Part shown: positions 1 to 11,245 of the stretch, in pieces
How the letters are laid out: each line of letters starts with the position of its first letter
Position numbering within the stretch: position 1 is the first letter of the stretch
DNA from: Xestospongia bergquistia
Taxonomy: Eukaryota; Porifera; Demospongiae; Haplosclerida; Petrosiidae
Direction of reading: 5' to 3'
DNA: 64,000 bases
Assembly: GCA_963965975.1 (NCBI GenBank)
Contig: OZ014412.1
Span: forward strand, 14,212,849 to 14,276,848
Notes under the pieces: model-generated
Databases searched by the model: none
What the model saw: the letters and a program-made list of their open reading frames with translations, nothing else
What the model was told of the DNA's origin: nothing
Position numbers and translations under genes: made by a program

Positions 1-1179
1 AGTCGTAATATGTATGGCTAGATTACTCACATAATATAAATTCAGACATAAATACTGCATAAATGGACTGTCTCAAGTAGTAACTTTGACAAGTTAGAAA
101 AGCATTTTAATATGTCTTAGGTGTGTGTTTCACACTGCAACATGTAATGTACATTGATTACACACAGTATAAAAGTTTAATGTTACAAAAAATAGGACTA
201 AAAAAGTAATGGAGCACAAAAACATCTGGTTGTGGCAATAGCTCTTTGTACATATACATATTGTTAATTCTTACCAAAATGTAATAATTACTACAATGAC
301 CTGCTGTGTAAAGATCACCTTAAATGTCATATTGTAAGGTTATTGTAATCATTAAGAAATCTGAGTATTTCCTTATACAAACTCACTAAGTTTTGTCAAT
401 ATAAAATGCCAGGGGATAATTCATCAAAGTAATAAACAGGTTTATGACGCATTCACTTTATTCCTACTGATAGGGTTAAACCATTTACCTTATACAATAG
501 AATAAATATTATGAAGTTACTGACTTTAGTCATTACTAAGGTTATAGTAGATGTAGCCATGCTGTTTTACAATAGTACTGATATCTATGCCTTTGAATGT
601 TAAAATTAATTAATTATCTTTTAGCTTATAGGTTAACTGACATCACCAGAGATGCAATGAATATGTGATAAATCACACTGTAAACAAATTATGCAATGGT
701 TTTAGTAAAAAAAAATTTGTAGCAAATATGTCTAGCCTCACTATTAGTGTTGAAGATTAAACAAAAGAGGGAGAGGTGTCCTTGTAGTCATTTAACTTCT
801 ATAGCTTTGGGAGAGCCCCAGATTACCATACATTGCTAGAATTATTGTAATGATTAGTATATGAGAGTATCTGATGAAGATATAATTATTGTAGTGCAGT
901 GATATTGAGGTAATCATGTTATACATAAGAAATATATGACGTCAATGATGTTGTAGAGAAGCATTTGCATAATAGATACTCTCATAATAGTGATATAAAG
1001 TACATACCTTGTTGTAATGGTAACATACTATATAAAACACCTCTTATTTGTCAGAATACTTCTGTTTGTTAGTATGTTTAACTATGCTTATAAATTATTC
1101 ATAGTTGATATATAATATTAACTTGCGATATTAACAGGTTATAGTATATAAACACATTTTAAATTATATTTCTATATAT
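1..1179. other. Intronic or intergenic AT-rich DNA, no gene seen
   Basis: No exon or RNA gene was recognised. About 430-620 resembles a repeat unit found twice at 62770-63070 and 63285-63575 (shared blocks such as aaaccattta and tatagtaratgtag). The stretch is probably intron of the minus-strand ankyrin gene that leaves the window on the left. Confidence 0.4.
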
Positions 1180-2535
1180 TTAACCCTTAAAGGACCACGC
1201 CTATTTAATTAACATAAAACCACAGGAATTATGCGAGAGCAAGTAGTTGTTTATTGAGGAAGAAGACAAGTATATATACGCTTGAACTTCACTCTTCTCA
1301 AGTAGATGAGTTGCTTTAGGCTGTCTACCAGAACGATGTGTTTGTTGTTCTGACCTATTAGACCATTACTTTGGATATTTGAACGCGCCTGCTGTCCATA
1401 GTAATGTGTAAAGGTTAGTAGTTTTGTACGTTCTTTTACTTATATAATGAAATGAATATGTGATAAATGAAGAACTATGATTGATGAGTATCTGTTAGGT
1501 GTGATATTTTCTAAAACACTCGTCTGGTCACAACGCTGGATTCTCTGGACAAGTCTGACAGACAAACAATGTTAGGTGGTGTTCTTCACTTTTATCACTA
1601 CAGACAATGCAATCTCTCTTCTTTGTTCTCTTTTCCAAGTAATGAACACCCTGTGGATTCTTGGTAGCAGTAGCAGAGACTGATGGTGTGACAGAAAGTG
1701 ATACTTCTCTCTCTTCAAGTAATGGTTCAACAAGACATTGAATAAAGATAAAACATTCTGTGTGTGTTACCTTTGTTAGTGTCTTGATATAATTATAATA
1801 TATACATTCACAACAACCACTTCTAGCATCCAAAAGAATGCTTTTTTCCACTATTTTATGGGCTTGTGTAAAAAGAGTAATATGCCATTAACTGGTCAAG
1901 CTTGTCTCCAAGCATATAATAATTGTACTCATGTATGTCCAGTAGTTTCTCTTTTGTAGAATCTGTTGACCTTATATTGATATAGAATATTAAACCATTA
2001 TTGTACATATTGTCATTTTACCTGGGTTGTATTTCTATCATCTTGTTATTGTATTTTGTTGAAAGCATTAGAATTGTTCTCTTATCTTGCCATGCTAAAT
2101 CCATTATATTACCACATATGTAGCTTTCAGTTGTACTCTTTGGTATTTTTTATTTTCTTTTGATTTCTACAGTCAATCCTCGTTTGTTTGATAAAACAGT
2201 ACCTAATTCCCATTTGTTCTGATGCATCAGGTAGAAGAGGACTAGTGTAAAATTGATCAGTGTAAAGATCATAGCTTTTGTCCCTGAGATGATCTGTCAA
2301 GGTTGTAACAAATTTTGACTGTATGTGATGCTTCAGGATTGTTAATTAGGTTAGTGTCCTTTCTGTAGTATAAATGTAAGTTGTACATGTAACCTGTTTT
2401 ACTATCGAACAGAACGTAATATCCTTTTAGACCTGATGGGTTCAGTTTTCCTTTCAAATACTGACGAAAGGATAACCTTCACTTGGATGAAATGACAGAT
2501 TCATCTACAGCAATTTCTCTGTCTGGATTATAGTT
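1180..2535 (-). mobile_element. piggyBac-family element, truncated copy 1
   Basis: TTAA at 1180-1183 is directly followed by an inverted-repeat-like end starting CCCTTAAAGGACCACGCC. Transposase remains read on the minus strand from about 2530 down to 1500. The N-terminal half and the right terminus are missing. Homology stops where LTR-like sequence of the Ty3/gypsy element begins (about 2540), so that element probably inserted here or recombined here. TTAA targets and CCCT-type ends are family hallmarks. Confidence 0.75.
1495..2530 (-). pseudogene. piggyBac transposase remnant (PGBD4-like)
   Basis: Reading the minus strand from 2530, the translation resembles the first catalytic block of piggyBac transposases: VDESVISSK, an in-frame stop, then SFRQYLKGKLNPSG and DSKTGYMYNLHLYYRKD. 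The C-terminal cysteine-rich domain follows at 1851-1500 with KKRDCIVC and FVCQTCPENPAL. A TGA falls where a cysteine is expected, and PDECFRKYHT continues in frame behind it. The catalytic block is thus interrupted, the middle is eroded and the N-terminus is absent, so the copy cannot encode an active transposase. Family assignment is strong from the paired motifs. The two parts could be read as separate short genes, but their order and spacing fit one decayed gene. Confidence 0.8.
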
Positions 2536-2728
2536 TGTGGTAACTTAAATAAACCTATGATGTAATGTTTATATAAATGTTCTGGAACTGCACTATATAT
2601 TGTCATATAAATTCATTTTTGTTCAGTCTACAGTTGTTGAGTTATTGTTCTTTTAAATATATATGTTGTATTGGTAAGCTTGGTCACTAGTAGAATTACA
2701 ACATATTTGGCGACGAGAGGTAAAAGAG

Positions 2729-3460
2729 ATGGCAGTGCTTATCAGTGGACTATTGGAACCATTCGACCCGTCAAAATATATACAACGTTTCGAACTATTT
2801 GTGAAGGCCGATAACATCCTAGAGGAGTGGAAGAGTACGAAGTTCTGGCAAACATTTTCAAGAAACCGGAGCAAGAGACTTTCGAGACACTCGAAGCTGA
2901 ACTAGAGAAGCATTTAAACTCCAAGTCTTCGGTTATAGCAGAGCTCTAGTAATTTGGTTGTCGACACCAGAAAGAGTCAGAAAGTATAGCAGATTTCATT
3001 GCGGGTTTATGTAAGTTGGCAGCACGCTGCAACTTTAAGAAGACATCATTAGATGAAACTCTTTGTGACAAATTCGTGTGTGGTCTACAGCACGAATATA
3101 TCAGAAGTTGTCTACTTACAGAGGAAGATAATCTTACCTTCAATCGATCAGTCAAGATAGCTACAGGATTACAAGGTGCCAAGATGCATGCTCATTTAAT
3201 GCAGGAAGAAACTAAGAAAGAAGAAAACCATCGCACTATAAGATGACACAATAGATTCAACCCAAGGTCATCCACCATTGTATGTTTTCGTTGTGGAGGT
3301 CCGCATGCCTCAGGCGTACCAGTTCATCAAAGAAAATTGCCACATTTGCGGCAAGACTGGCCACATCTTTAAATTGTGTTGGAGCCCTACCACAAAGTCT
3401 CAGAAGTGTAAATGAAGACCAGCAAAGGGCCTGGACTCTGTAAACAAGGAGGAGTCATCA
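2729..3460 (+). pseudogene. Ty3/gypsy gag remnant
   Basis: An ATG at 2729 lies 25 bases after the inferred LTR end and opens MAVLISGLLEPFDPSKYI, a gag-like start. A frameshift near 2830 moves the reading to FKKPEQETFETLEAELEKHL. A double stop follows near 2947, and the capsid-like region continues with ESESIADFIAGLCKLAARC to about 3246. A CCHC zinc knuckle (CHICGKTGHIFKLC) is readable near 3340-3380 in another frame, and a preceding CFRCGGPHA may be a second, broken knuckle. In life gag coats the RNA of the element. This copy is non-functional. Confidence 0.75.
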
Positions 3461-3502
3461 CCTCTGGAAGAACTCACTCCAGAAGAATCTAATAATTTAT
3501 TT

Positions 3503-6500
3503 ATGATTTATTCTTTTTCCTCTAGGTCTGATCCAATCAAGCTAGCTGTGGAAGTAAACGGTCACAAGTTAGACAAAGAATTGGAGACAGGTGCTTCAGT
3601 CTCCGTCATTAGTGAAGACACGTTCAATTCAGGGCTGTCCTCCTCAGTTCAGCTCCGCCCTAGTAATCCATCTCTCACTTCGTATTCAGGGCACTCATTA
3701 GAAGTGCTAGGAAGTGCAAACGACAAGGTTATATACCAGACACAAACATTCACACTTCCAATTTTTGTAATCAAGGACAAAGGCATGAATTTGTTTGGTC
3801 GTAACTGGCTGAAGAGGAACAAACTGGACTGGCAGATTATCAAAAGCTTTCGTATCAACTCACCATTGGATGAAGTCATTGAGAAACATTCTCGTCTTTT
3901 TAGATCCGAGCTAGGGAAGATGAAGGGTATGGAAGCCAAAATCTGTGTCCCCAACAATGCTCAACCTCATTATTTTAAACCTCGCCCAGTCCCCTACTCG
4001 TTACGTAACAAGGTAGATCGAGAACTAGAACGTCTACTCAAAGCTGGAGTTATCTCACCAGTTCAATTTTCTGATTGGGCTACCCCAATCGTACCAGTTG
4101 TCACGTCAGATGGGAGTATACGTATTTGTGGAGATTATAAGGTGACAGTCAATGCAGTCTCCAAACTAGAGGAATATCCTCTTCCCCAAGTGGAAGATCT
4201 ATTCACAGCCCTTTCTGGAGGAAAGGTATTCTCTAAACTAGACCTTTCTCATGCTTATCAACAAATTGTACTAGAAGAGGATTCCAAAAAGTTTACTATC
4301 ATTAACACTCAGAAGGGTTTATTTCAGTTCGAATGACTTCCTTTTGGTATCTCTTCGGCCCCTGCCATTTTTCAACGAACAATTGAGAGTTTGTTGCAAG
4401 GGTTACCAAGGGTGGTTGCATAATTATTATATTAATAACATTTTAGTAACCGGAAAAAGCCAACAGGAGCACCTTGAGAACCTGACAAGAGTACTGAATT
4501 GTTTAGAAGAGGCTGGAGTAACATTGAATAGACACAATTGTGCATTCGGTGCACTGTCAGTTAAATACCTAGGTCACGTTATCGATCAAGAGGGTTTACA
4601 TCCATCAGAGGAGAAAGTCAGAGCAATTAAACAAGCCCCACGTCCTCGAAATGTGACAGAATTAAAGTCATTTTTAGGTTTGCTCAATTATTACTCTAAT
4701 TTCTTTCCTCACTTATCTACTCTTTTGTCTCCACTGTATCATTTACTTAGGAAAGATGGAAACTGGTCCTGTAAGAAGTTGCCAGAAGATGCATTTAATA
4801 AAGCCAAGCAGTTGCTTCAATCATCCACACTCCTCATGCATTATGATTGTCAGAAGGAGATCATACTTTCGTGTGATGCTTCATAGTATGGTTTAGGAGC
4901 AGTTTTAGCTCATAAGATGGATGATGGATCAGAGAAACCAATTGCATTCAATTCTAGAACTCTCTCAACAGCTGAGAAGAAGTACTCACAATTAGAAAAA
5001 GAAGACCTAGCAATTATTTTCGCTGTGAAGAAAGTACACCAATACTTATCAGGAAGAAAGTTCAAAATATATTCAGACATATTTATTCAGTGAAACCCAT
5101 TCGATACCAGTGATGGCTGCATCGAGGATTCAATGTTGGTCACTACTCCTCAGTTCTTATGAATATGAGATTGAATATCAACCAGGATCCAAAGTAGCAA
5201 ATGCTGATGCTCTCAGTAGACTCCCTTTACCAGAGACCACATCAAAGTCAAGTAAAGATGGATCGGTAGAACTACTCATTCATCAACTCTCAGAAGTAAT
5301 TGTCACTGCTAATCAAATAAAGAATTGGACAGAAAAGGATCCAATCTTATCTCGAGTTCATCGTTTTGTATTACACAGATGGCCAAACATTGTTGACAAT
5401 GAAGATCTCAAGCCATACTTTAACTGTCGAGATGAACTCAGCATTGTCAAAGGGTGTGTCTTGTGGGGATCACGAGTAATCATACCTCCACCTGGTCAGT
5501 CACTGATGTTGAATCAACTACATGACACTCATCCTGGAGTCAGTCAAATGAAGAGCCTTAGTCGTTCATATGTCTGGTGGCCAGGTATAGACAGTGATAT
5601 TGTGAAGAGAGTGAGAGGATGTAATATGTGTCAAATGAATAGACCTTCTCCTAGTAACGCTTCTCTCCACCCATGGGAGTATCCCTCTAGACCTTGGGCG
5701 CGGATGCACATTGACCATGCTGGTCCCATAATGGGCAAATTGTTTTTAGTGGTCATAGACGCTTATTCCAAATGGATTGATGTTGAAATAGTGAACTCTA
5801 CTTCTGCCGTAAACACCATTATTAAACTTCGTTCATTATTTGCTACACAGAGCATACCAGAACAGTTGGTGTCAGATAACGGATCAGGTTTTCGAAGCAA
5901 GGATTCAAGCAATTCACAACTCAGAATGGTATTAAACACACATTCACATCACCTTACTATCCCTCCTCCAATGGACTTGCTGAAAGGGCAGTTCAAACTT
6001 TCAAGAGTACAGTTGTTAAAATGGATGGTCCAATTGATGTACGTTTATCTAGATTTTACTTCAGTATAGGGTAACACCCCAGACTACTACTGGACTTTCC
6101 CCGTCTCAACTCCTAATGGGGAGGAAGATAAGAACATGTTTAGATGCACTACATCCTGATATGTCAGAAGATGTCGAGAAGAAACAGGAGAAACTTATCT
6201 CTGGCGAGGAATCTCAAAAGTTTAAACTGGATGATCTGTTGTTTGCAAAAAATTTTCATGGATCTATGTGGATACCGGTGAAGGTAACTAAAATAACTGG
6301 ACCTTTATCGTATGAAGTTACAACTGAAAGTGGCATGACTTTACGACGTCATGTTGACTATCTTCGAAGATTTTCAGAAGAGTCACAAACTACATTATCA
6401 ACTCAAGAGGATTGGTCAATAATAGATACCACACCTCAAGGAAGACCTCAACCTAATCAGGTAGAAGTTTCAGAAGCTGAAGTAAATCGTGTGGAACGAA

Positions 6501-6541
6501 CAGAGCCTACTCAATCAACACCTGAAAATCCAACACAGTAG
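3503..6541 (+). pseudogene. Ty3/gypsy pol remnant (protease, RT, RNase H, integrase)
   Basis: The protease motif reads ELETGASVSVISE, where DTGAS is expected. RT motifs RICGDYK, SKLDLSHAYQQI and LPFGISSAPAIFQR are recognisable. The box normally YIDDIL reads YYINNIL after a frame change near 4330-4430, so both catalytic Asp are Asn. RNase H (IAFNSRTLSTAEKKYSQLEKE) is broken by a stop at 4884 and a frameshift near 5090. Integrase has its HHCC finger (LHDTHPG, CNMC) and the DDE region (IDHAGP, VSDNGSGF, then GLAERAV in another frame). A GPY/F-like WIPVKVTKITGPLSYEV closes it near 6270-6330. At least four frame breaks are present. Confidence 0.85.
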
Positions 6542-6571
6542 TGCATTCACCAGTTAGAAGATCAAGTCATA

Positions 6572-6690
6572 TGTTGTAGTAGTAGGTAGTAGTTGTATTT
6601 ACATAAACAATCACATTTTTTCTTCTTATTTAATTTTGTATTTTGTTTGTGTATTTATTTTAGGAGTGTCTATGTAACAACTTATAGATA
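6572..6690 (+). repeat. LTR-like start, also present at 63086
   Basis: The first 35 or so bases (tgtagtagtaggtagtagtt and onward) recur at 63088-63122 in the intron of the right ankyrin/Roc gene. The tip is complementary to the inferred LTR end at 2703. It is most simply a 5' part of a gypsy LTR. A shared host intron repeat is the alternative. Confidence 0.5.
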
Positions 6691-6796
6691 ATTAAATCAC
6701 AAATAACTACATAATTACATGTATTAATAACAACATTATATATAAAATACAGTCATGTATAGTAATGACAACATGTTCAACAATTGAGATACTTAC

Positions 6797-6895
6797 TTTG
6801 TCAATGGCATTCAGTGATGCACCAGCTTTAATTAGTATATGAGCTATATCAGAATAGCCAAAGTAAGCAGCATAGTGAAGAGGAGAATCATTGTA
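6797..6895 (-). CDS. Ankyrin-repeat exon 4 of the left minus-strand gene
   Basis: Exactly 99 bases encode one 33-residue ankyrin repeat (YNDSPLHYAAYFGYSDIAHI, then LIKAGASLNAIDK). A TAG acceptor and a GTAAGT donor flank it in phase 0. It joins in phase to the exon at 19879-19971 across a 13 kb intron filled with transposons. The next exon is not in the window. Confidence 0.85.
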
Positions 6896-6899
6896 CTAC

Positions 6900-7345
6900 A
6901 TAAAGGAGATGTCAGTATTTATGATCAATTCACTTTATAATATACAGCTACATCTAATGATACATTATAAAGGATAGGTAAAATAATTCAATATCTTTTC
7001 ACTAATGTGTATAGAGAGGTTAATACTTTATGTGATGTCATCAGTAGTATTCATAATAACTAGATATTATCATATTTGGAGATTAAAGTGTTTATCCTAT
7101 TATGTCACATATCTTTTATATATAGGTTTACAATATAGTCTTATAACATAATACATGACAGTAATTAAGTCATTTGTTAAATACATGCTCTATAGAACTT
7201 ATATTATTAATTAACAAGTTATAACTAGTATATATCATTATTATACAACAGTTGTAAAATAGCTAAACATGATATTAACATAATAACATTAAGTGTACAC
7301 AATATTAGATATGAAATGGAAACAAAATATTAAAATTATCAACAT
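6900..7345. other. Intron, no feature seen
   Basis: AT-rich DNA just upstream of ankyrin exon 4 (minus strand). No coding motif or repeat structure was recognised. Confidence 0.4.
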
Positions 7346-7695
7346 CCCTTAGAGGACGACGCCATTTTAAAATATTTCACTTAAAAACATTAAGATTAAG
7401 GTGAAAACAGAGAATACGAATTTGCTGATGAAATAACCAGCGCATTATGCTTCAATTTCTGTTCTCTTAATGGCAAATTGCTTAGACTATCAACCACTAT
7501 GGTATGTTTGTTCTAGTGACCATTACCATTGGACACTTGAACGCACATGATGTCCTTAACAAATTAACAAATTAACAGCAAAACTTATAAGAACAGGTAA
7601 ATAAGAAACATTTTTAATTAGCATTCCACGTGTCACAAAATTAGTTTTAATGAAGGTGGGCGTATCACAAATTTGTGATAGTGGTCCTCTAAGGG
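7346..7695. mobile_element. piggyBac-derived MITE
   Basis: A 350 bp non-coding unit is bounded by inverted ends CCCTTAGAGGACGACGCC and (reverse) CCCTTAGAGGACCAC. The ends match the terminus of piggyBac copy 1 at 1184 in nearly every base. Subterminal sequence is also shared (for example tttgttctagtgaccattac against tttgttgttctgacctatta). It is probably an internally deleted derivative of that family. No clean TTAA duplication flanks it. Confidence 0.7.
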
Positions 7696-8050
7696 ATATA
7701 TATCAGGTAACCTATACTATCCAATAATGAGAGCATTGACATCATTTTATTGCTAAATGAGTTTACTGCACATATTAACATATTAATATTACGTAATAAA
7801 TAACTTGTAATGTTTTAATTTTATGTAACAAAGACTAGAAACTATATATCAAAGCTAGGACACTTCCAACATACTACTAAGCTATAGGATGAGTAATCTG
7901 AGCTGGAAGCTTATGAGGATAACACACAAATAAACCACAATTTATAGTGTTTGACAAAAAAGAAACGCAGTGGCTATAGATCTATCAGCCGGATGCAATA
8001 ACTAAAGTTATTAATCCGGAAATTATTAAGTAAGTAACTAACATTAATAA
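7696..8050. other. Short non-coding spacer
   Basis: Nothing recognised. It may hold the left terminus of the MULE-like gene that follows, but no inverted repeat matching a right end was found. Confidence 0.3.
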
Positions 8051-9032
8051 AAATGGCGACGAAGCAGGTGCTTTCACGTTGGAGAGTTCCACAGACCTTC
8101 CTTTGAACGACACTTCGATAGATCTTGTGTGCTTTACCGTTGGAGAAAAGGTTCTGCTCGTATCACCATTTGAAAGAGAAAGTTACAGCATACGAGAAGG
8201 CGAAATCAATTCAATTGAGTCACAGTGACTCAAAAACACTTCAGGCTGTCAGTAAAAGAATTCCACTTAAGGCTGCAATAGCTAATCAAGACTTAGTTTA
8301 CTACTACATCAATCTTTCCTGTGTGTTTGGTGGTAAAAACTATCAGGATAAAGGAAAAGAGACCTAATCAGAGGTCAGTACTGATACGTTTGTGTAGTTT
8401 GTATAGTTAAGTCTAAATTTCATAATGTTATGATAGAACTATTAGGCAAGAGTGTAAGGTGATGATCAAACTATCTCTAAGTGATGACTGGCAGCATTTG
8501 GTTGTCAGTGATGTTAATGAAAACCACACCCATGATGTTAACAAAGTAAGAAGCAATCATTACCTGATTATTACTATGATAACTTGATTAAATAGGAAAT
8601 TGTGATCTCCTTTCTCATCATCGGATGCTTGACTATGAAACCAGGAAGGAAGCAGAAGGGCTTATAAGCCTTTACGCGCATGCGCAAAATGATGTCATTA
8701 ATTGCCAAAGCCACGCGTTTTTCAAGTATTAAATGGTTTGGGAAGAAGACGCTTATATCAATGTAAATCTCTATTTCAAAGTATTTGCTGATTGTCTTTT
8801 ATATGTAGAAGTGTTGACTAGACCTCTTATTGTGTTTTAGATGTCTTACTTGTTGTTTACAAAGGTTAGTTACGTACACACTCATCGCATCAATCTGTCT
8901 ATATTACAAGTGACTTTTTTTCCTTTTTTTCATGAGATTCAATGACTGTAAAACTTTTGTGAGCATTTTAATATACTTTTACAAATACCTAATATTTATA
9001 GAGCAATATCATATATACATATTTATAGAATA

Positions 9033-10991
9033 TTATAATTTATAATTAATTATTTCATGGTATTGTTCGAAACAAGTATCTACATGTAATAGTGGGTTAT
9101 TTGTGCATGTCCTACAGTAATATATTGTGTCATGTCTTTGTCCTTTTTTATGGTCATTACATACGAGACATCATCTTTGTTTTGTCCCACGTTCAATATA
9201 GTCTCGTCCTTGAAAACATTCGTCTGGTCTTGTGGGATGCATCAGCTGTCTTCTGACATCTCCTACAACTAACCCATCACAAAGACTTACTACTATCTGT
9301 CGTCTGTAGTCAACGTGTGTGAGAGGTTTGTTAACTGACATTTTGTACATGATGTATGAGTTTACAATGGCAACTTCAAACAACCAGAACATGAGCTTCC
9401 TCCACCACTTGACACTACATCTTCCAAAGGAATAGTAGACAGCATCTGCTTTGTCCACTCCACCCATGCTCTGATTATACTTGTGGATAACAAGTGGTTT
9501 TGTTTTCATTTCTCCACGTCTTCCAGTTACAGTTGTCAAGGTCGCTGTATGTACAAATGATAGTATTAGGACTGTTTTACCTTTGTCTCTCCAACCTAAG
9601 ACCAACTTCTTTCTGTTCCTCCAAGCCCTAGTTTCCCCTCTTCTTAGTTAAGCCATGTTCTTTCTGACTGCTATAGGGAGTTGCTTTCTATTGCTAATGA
9701 TGGTACCAGTGTATCCTGTATCTTTCTTTTCCAACTCATCTGCCAAAGGAACACTAGAATAGAACCTATCAGCATAAATGTTTGCCAAAGTATTTTTCAG
9801 CAACAGTAACAACAACCTTGGCTAACAGAGGGAGATCATCATTACAGCTGGAGAGATAGGCTCTCATCTCCTGCCCAGTACAAGGAAGGATGTTACAACC
9901 AGTCTCACTATCAGCAAGTACAAATGCTTTTAATCCCCATTTTGTTGGTTTTAGAGGACAGTATTGTATGAAACTAACTCTGCCCTTGAAGCCAATCATA
10001 GTTTCATCAATTGAGAGCTCACGGTGTGGATAGTATATGCTTTGAAATCTAGCTAGAAGGTGATCTAAGAGAGGACTAACTTTATCTATTCAGTTTGTAA
10101 GTGGTGCTTTCTCAGGTATATGAAGCATCCAGAATATTTCCTCAAATCTATTTTGAGAAAGTACATCGTGACAAAATGGTATGTAGCTTTCCCAAGATGT
10201 TTTCCAATACCCTTCTCTCTCTGGGCAATGCTATATTCACATGTTAATTATTATTGCCAAGACTACTCTCATTTCAATGATGGTAACATGACTCCATTTC
10301 CTCCACCTTGTGTTCGGTTTGAGTGTTCCAGTCCGTTCCTTTTCATCAATAACCATCCTGGCATACTCATTTGTTCCATCCACAAGCATCTTCAACACTA
10401 CGTCATCCATAAACAAACTGAAAAACTGAAGTGGAGATGAGTTGGCTGACAAAGTCATCTTTGGTCCTGGTTGCTCGCTGAAAGTACAAATCGATGGTGG
10501 TAAATCAGTGTCCAAGTTCTTTATTTCTGTCCATGAGTCAGTTTCATTATTGTCATCGTTATTACTGTATCGTTGCATACCTCCGCTTCCACATCTTGTC
10601 CACCTCTCTGTCCACATCCATATCCTCGTCCACCCCCTCACTTACCTTCCCTGTCATGCCCTCGTCTTGTTTAGAAGGTTAGTGAAAATAATTCATAATT
10701 TTTACAATCAATATTTTATCAAGATATTTGTTTAATCAGAATTGAGTTTATTGTTTTAGCATTTTTTTTATTTGGTTTATTTTATTTTTGATTATATCAT
10801 ACAGACGTATATATATTATATTGTCTATATCTGAATGTGGTGACTGACTTCTATCATCATCACTTTCATTTGTCACCAATAATTCATCTTGTGAGGTATC
10901 TATCATGTGATTGATATCTTATCTTCATTATTTACATTTCAATTGAACTTTTTTATATTTTTTTATAATATTATTTATTCATTATGTTTGT

Positions 10992-11046
<55 letters not shown>

Positions 11047-11245
11047 TTACAATTTATGACTGGATCTATGTATGAGTTATGAAGATTGCCATCAGTGGAA
11101 GATGTCTCTATCATTTGTTGTAAATAATATTTCTGTCTTTTTATATATATATATATTTACCTTCATCAAAAATATCACTAAAGTCTGATACATCTGATTC
11201 GTCGCTAAATACCCTTGCAATAACGTCATCAGTGGTAAGAGCCAT
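9033..11245 (-). pseudogene. piggyBac transposase (PGBD4-like), nearly intact
   Basis: Exon 1 (11245-11161) starts MALTTDDVIARVFSDESD, the acidic N-terminus usual in this family, and ends at a GTAAAT donor. A second acidic exon lies near 10900-10840. The main exon runs from about 10640 to 9033: an N-terminal domain (DVVLKMLVDGTNEYARMVI, WRKWSHVTIIEMRVVLAIII), then the catalytic core. All three core aspartates are visible: DETMIGFKGRVSF, IYADRFYSS and GGVDKADAV. The C-terminal cysteine domain (CLVCNDHKKGQ, YYCRTC, CFEQYHEI) lies at 9170-9033. Three main lesions are seen: a frameshift near 9775, a TAA near 9650, and a TGA at 9171-9173 just before CLVC, where an Arg is usual (CGA to TGA). It cuts and pastes DNA at TTAA when intact. 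This copy looks recently inactivated. Confidence 0.8.
10996..11042. repeat. (TA)n microsatellite
   Basis: An almost pure TA run inside the first intron of the piggyBac copy 2 transposase gene. Confidence 0.95.

Larger units (their letters stand above)
2540..6690 (+). mobile_element. Ty3/gypsy LTR retrotransposon, decayed
   Basis: Gag, protease, reverse transcriptase, RNase H and integrase follow in Ty3/gypsy order. An LTR-like 3' end (ending ATTACAACA at 2703) precedes a primer-site-like TTGGCGACGAGAGG, and an LTR-like start (TGTTGTAGTAGTAGG) lies at 6572. The 7 bp TGTTGTA/TACAACA match is what LTR tips should show. No full LTR pair is visible, so the LTRs are probably broken. Frameshifts and stops occur in every domain. 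The lineage looks closest to Mag-type elements, which is inference. Confidence 0.8.

Noticed and set aside
1528..1851. Stand-alone 107-residue minus-strand gene
   Set aside because: Its cysteine pattern is the C-terminal domain of a piggyBac transposase, so it was merged into the decayed copy.
10120..10735. Plus-strand ORFs of 106, 97 and 62 residues
   Set aside because: They lie opposite the piggyBac transposase and have no motif of their own.
10996..11042. TA run as part of a CRISPR or satellite array
   Set aside because: It is a simple dinucleotide microsatellite; no spacer structure exists anywhere in the window.
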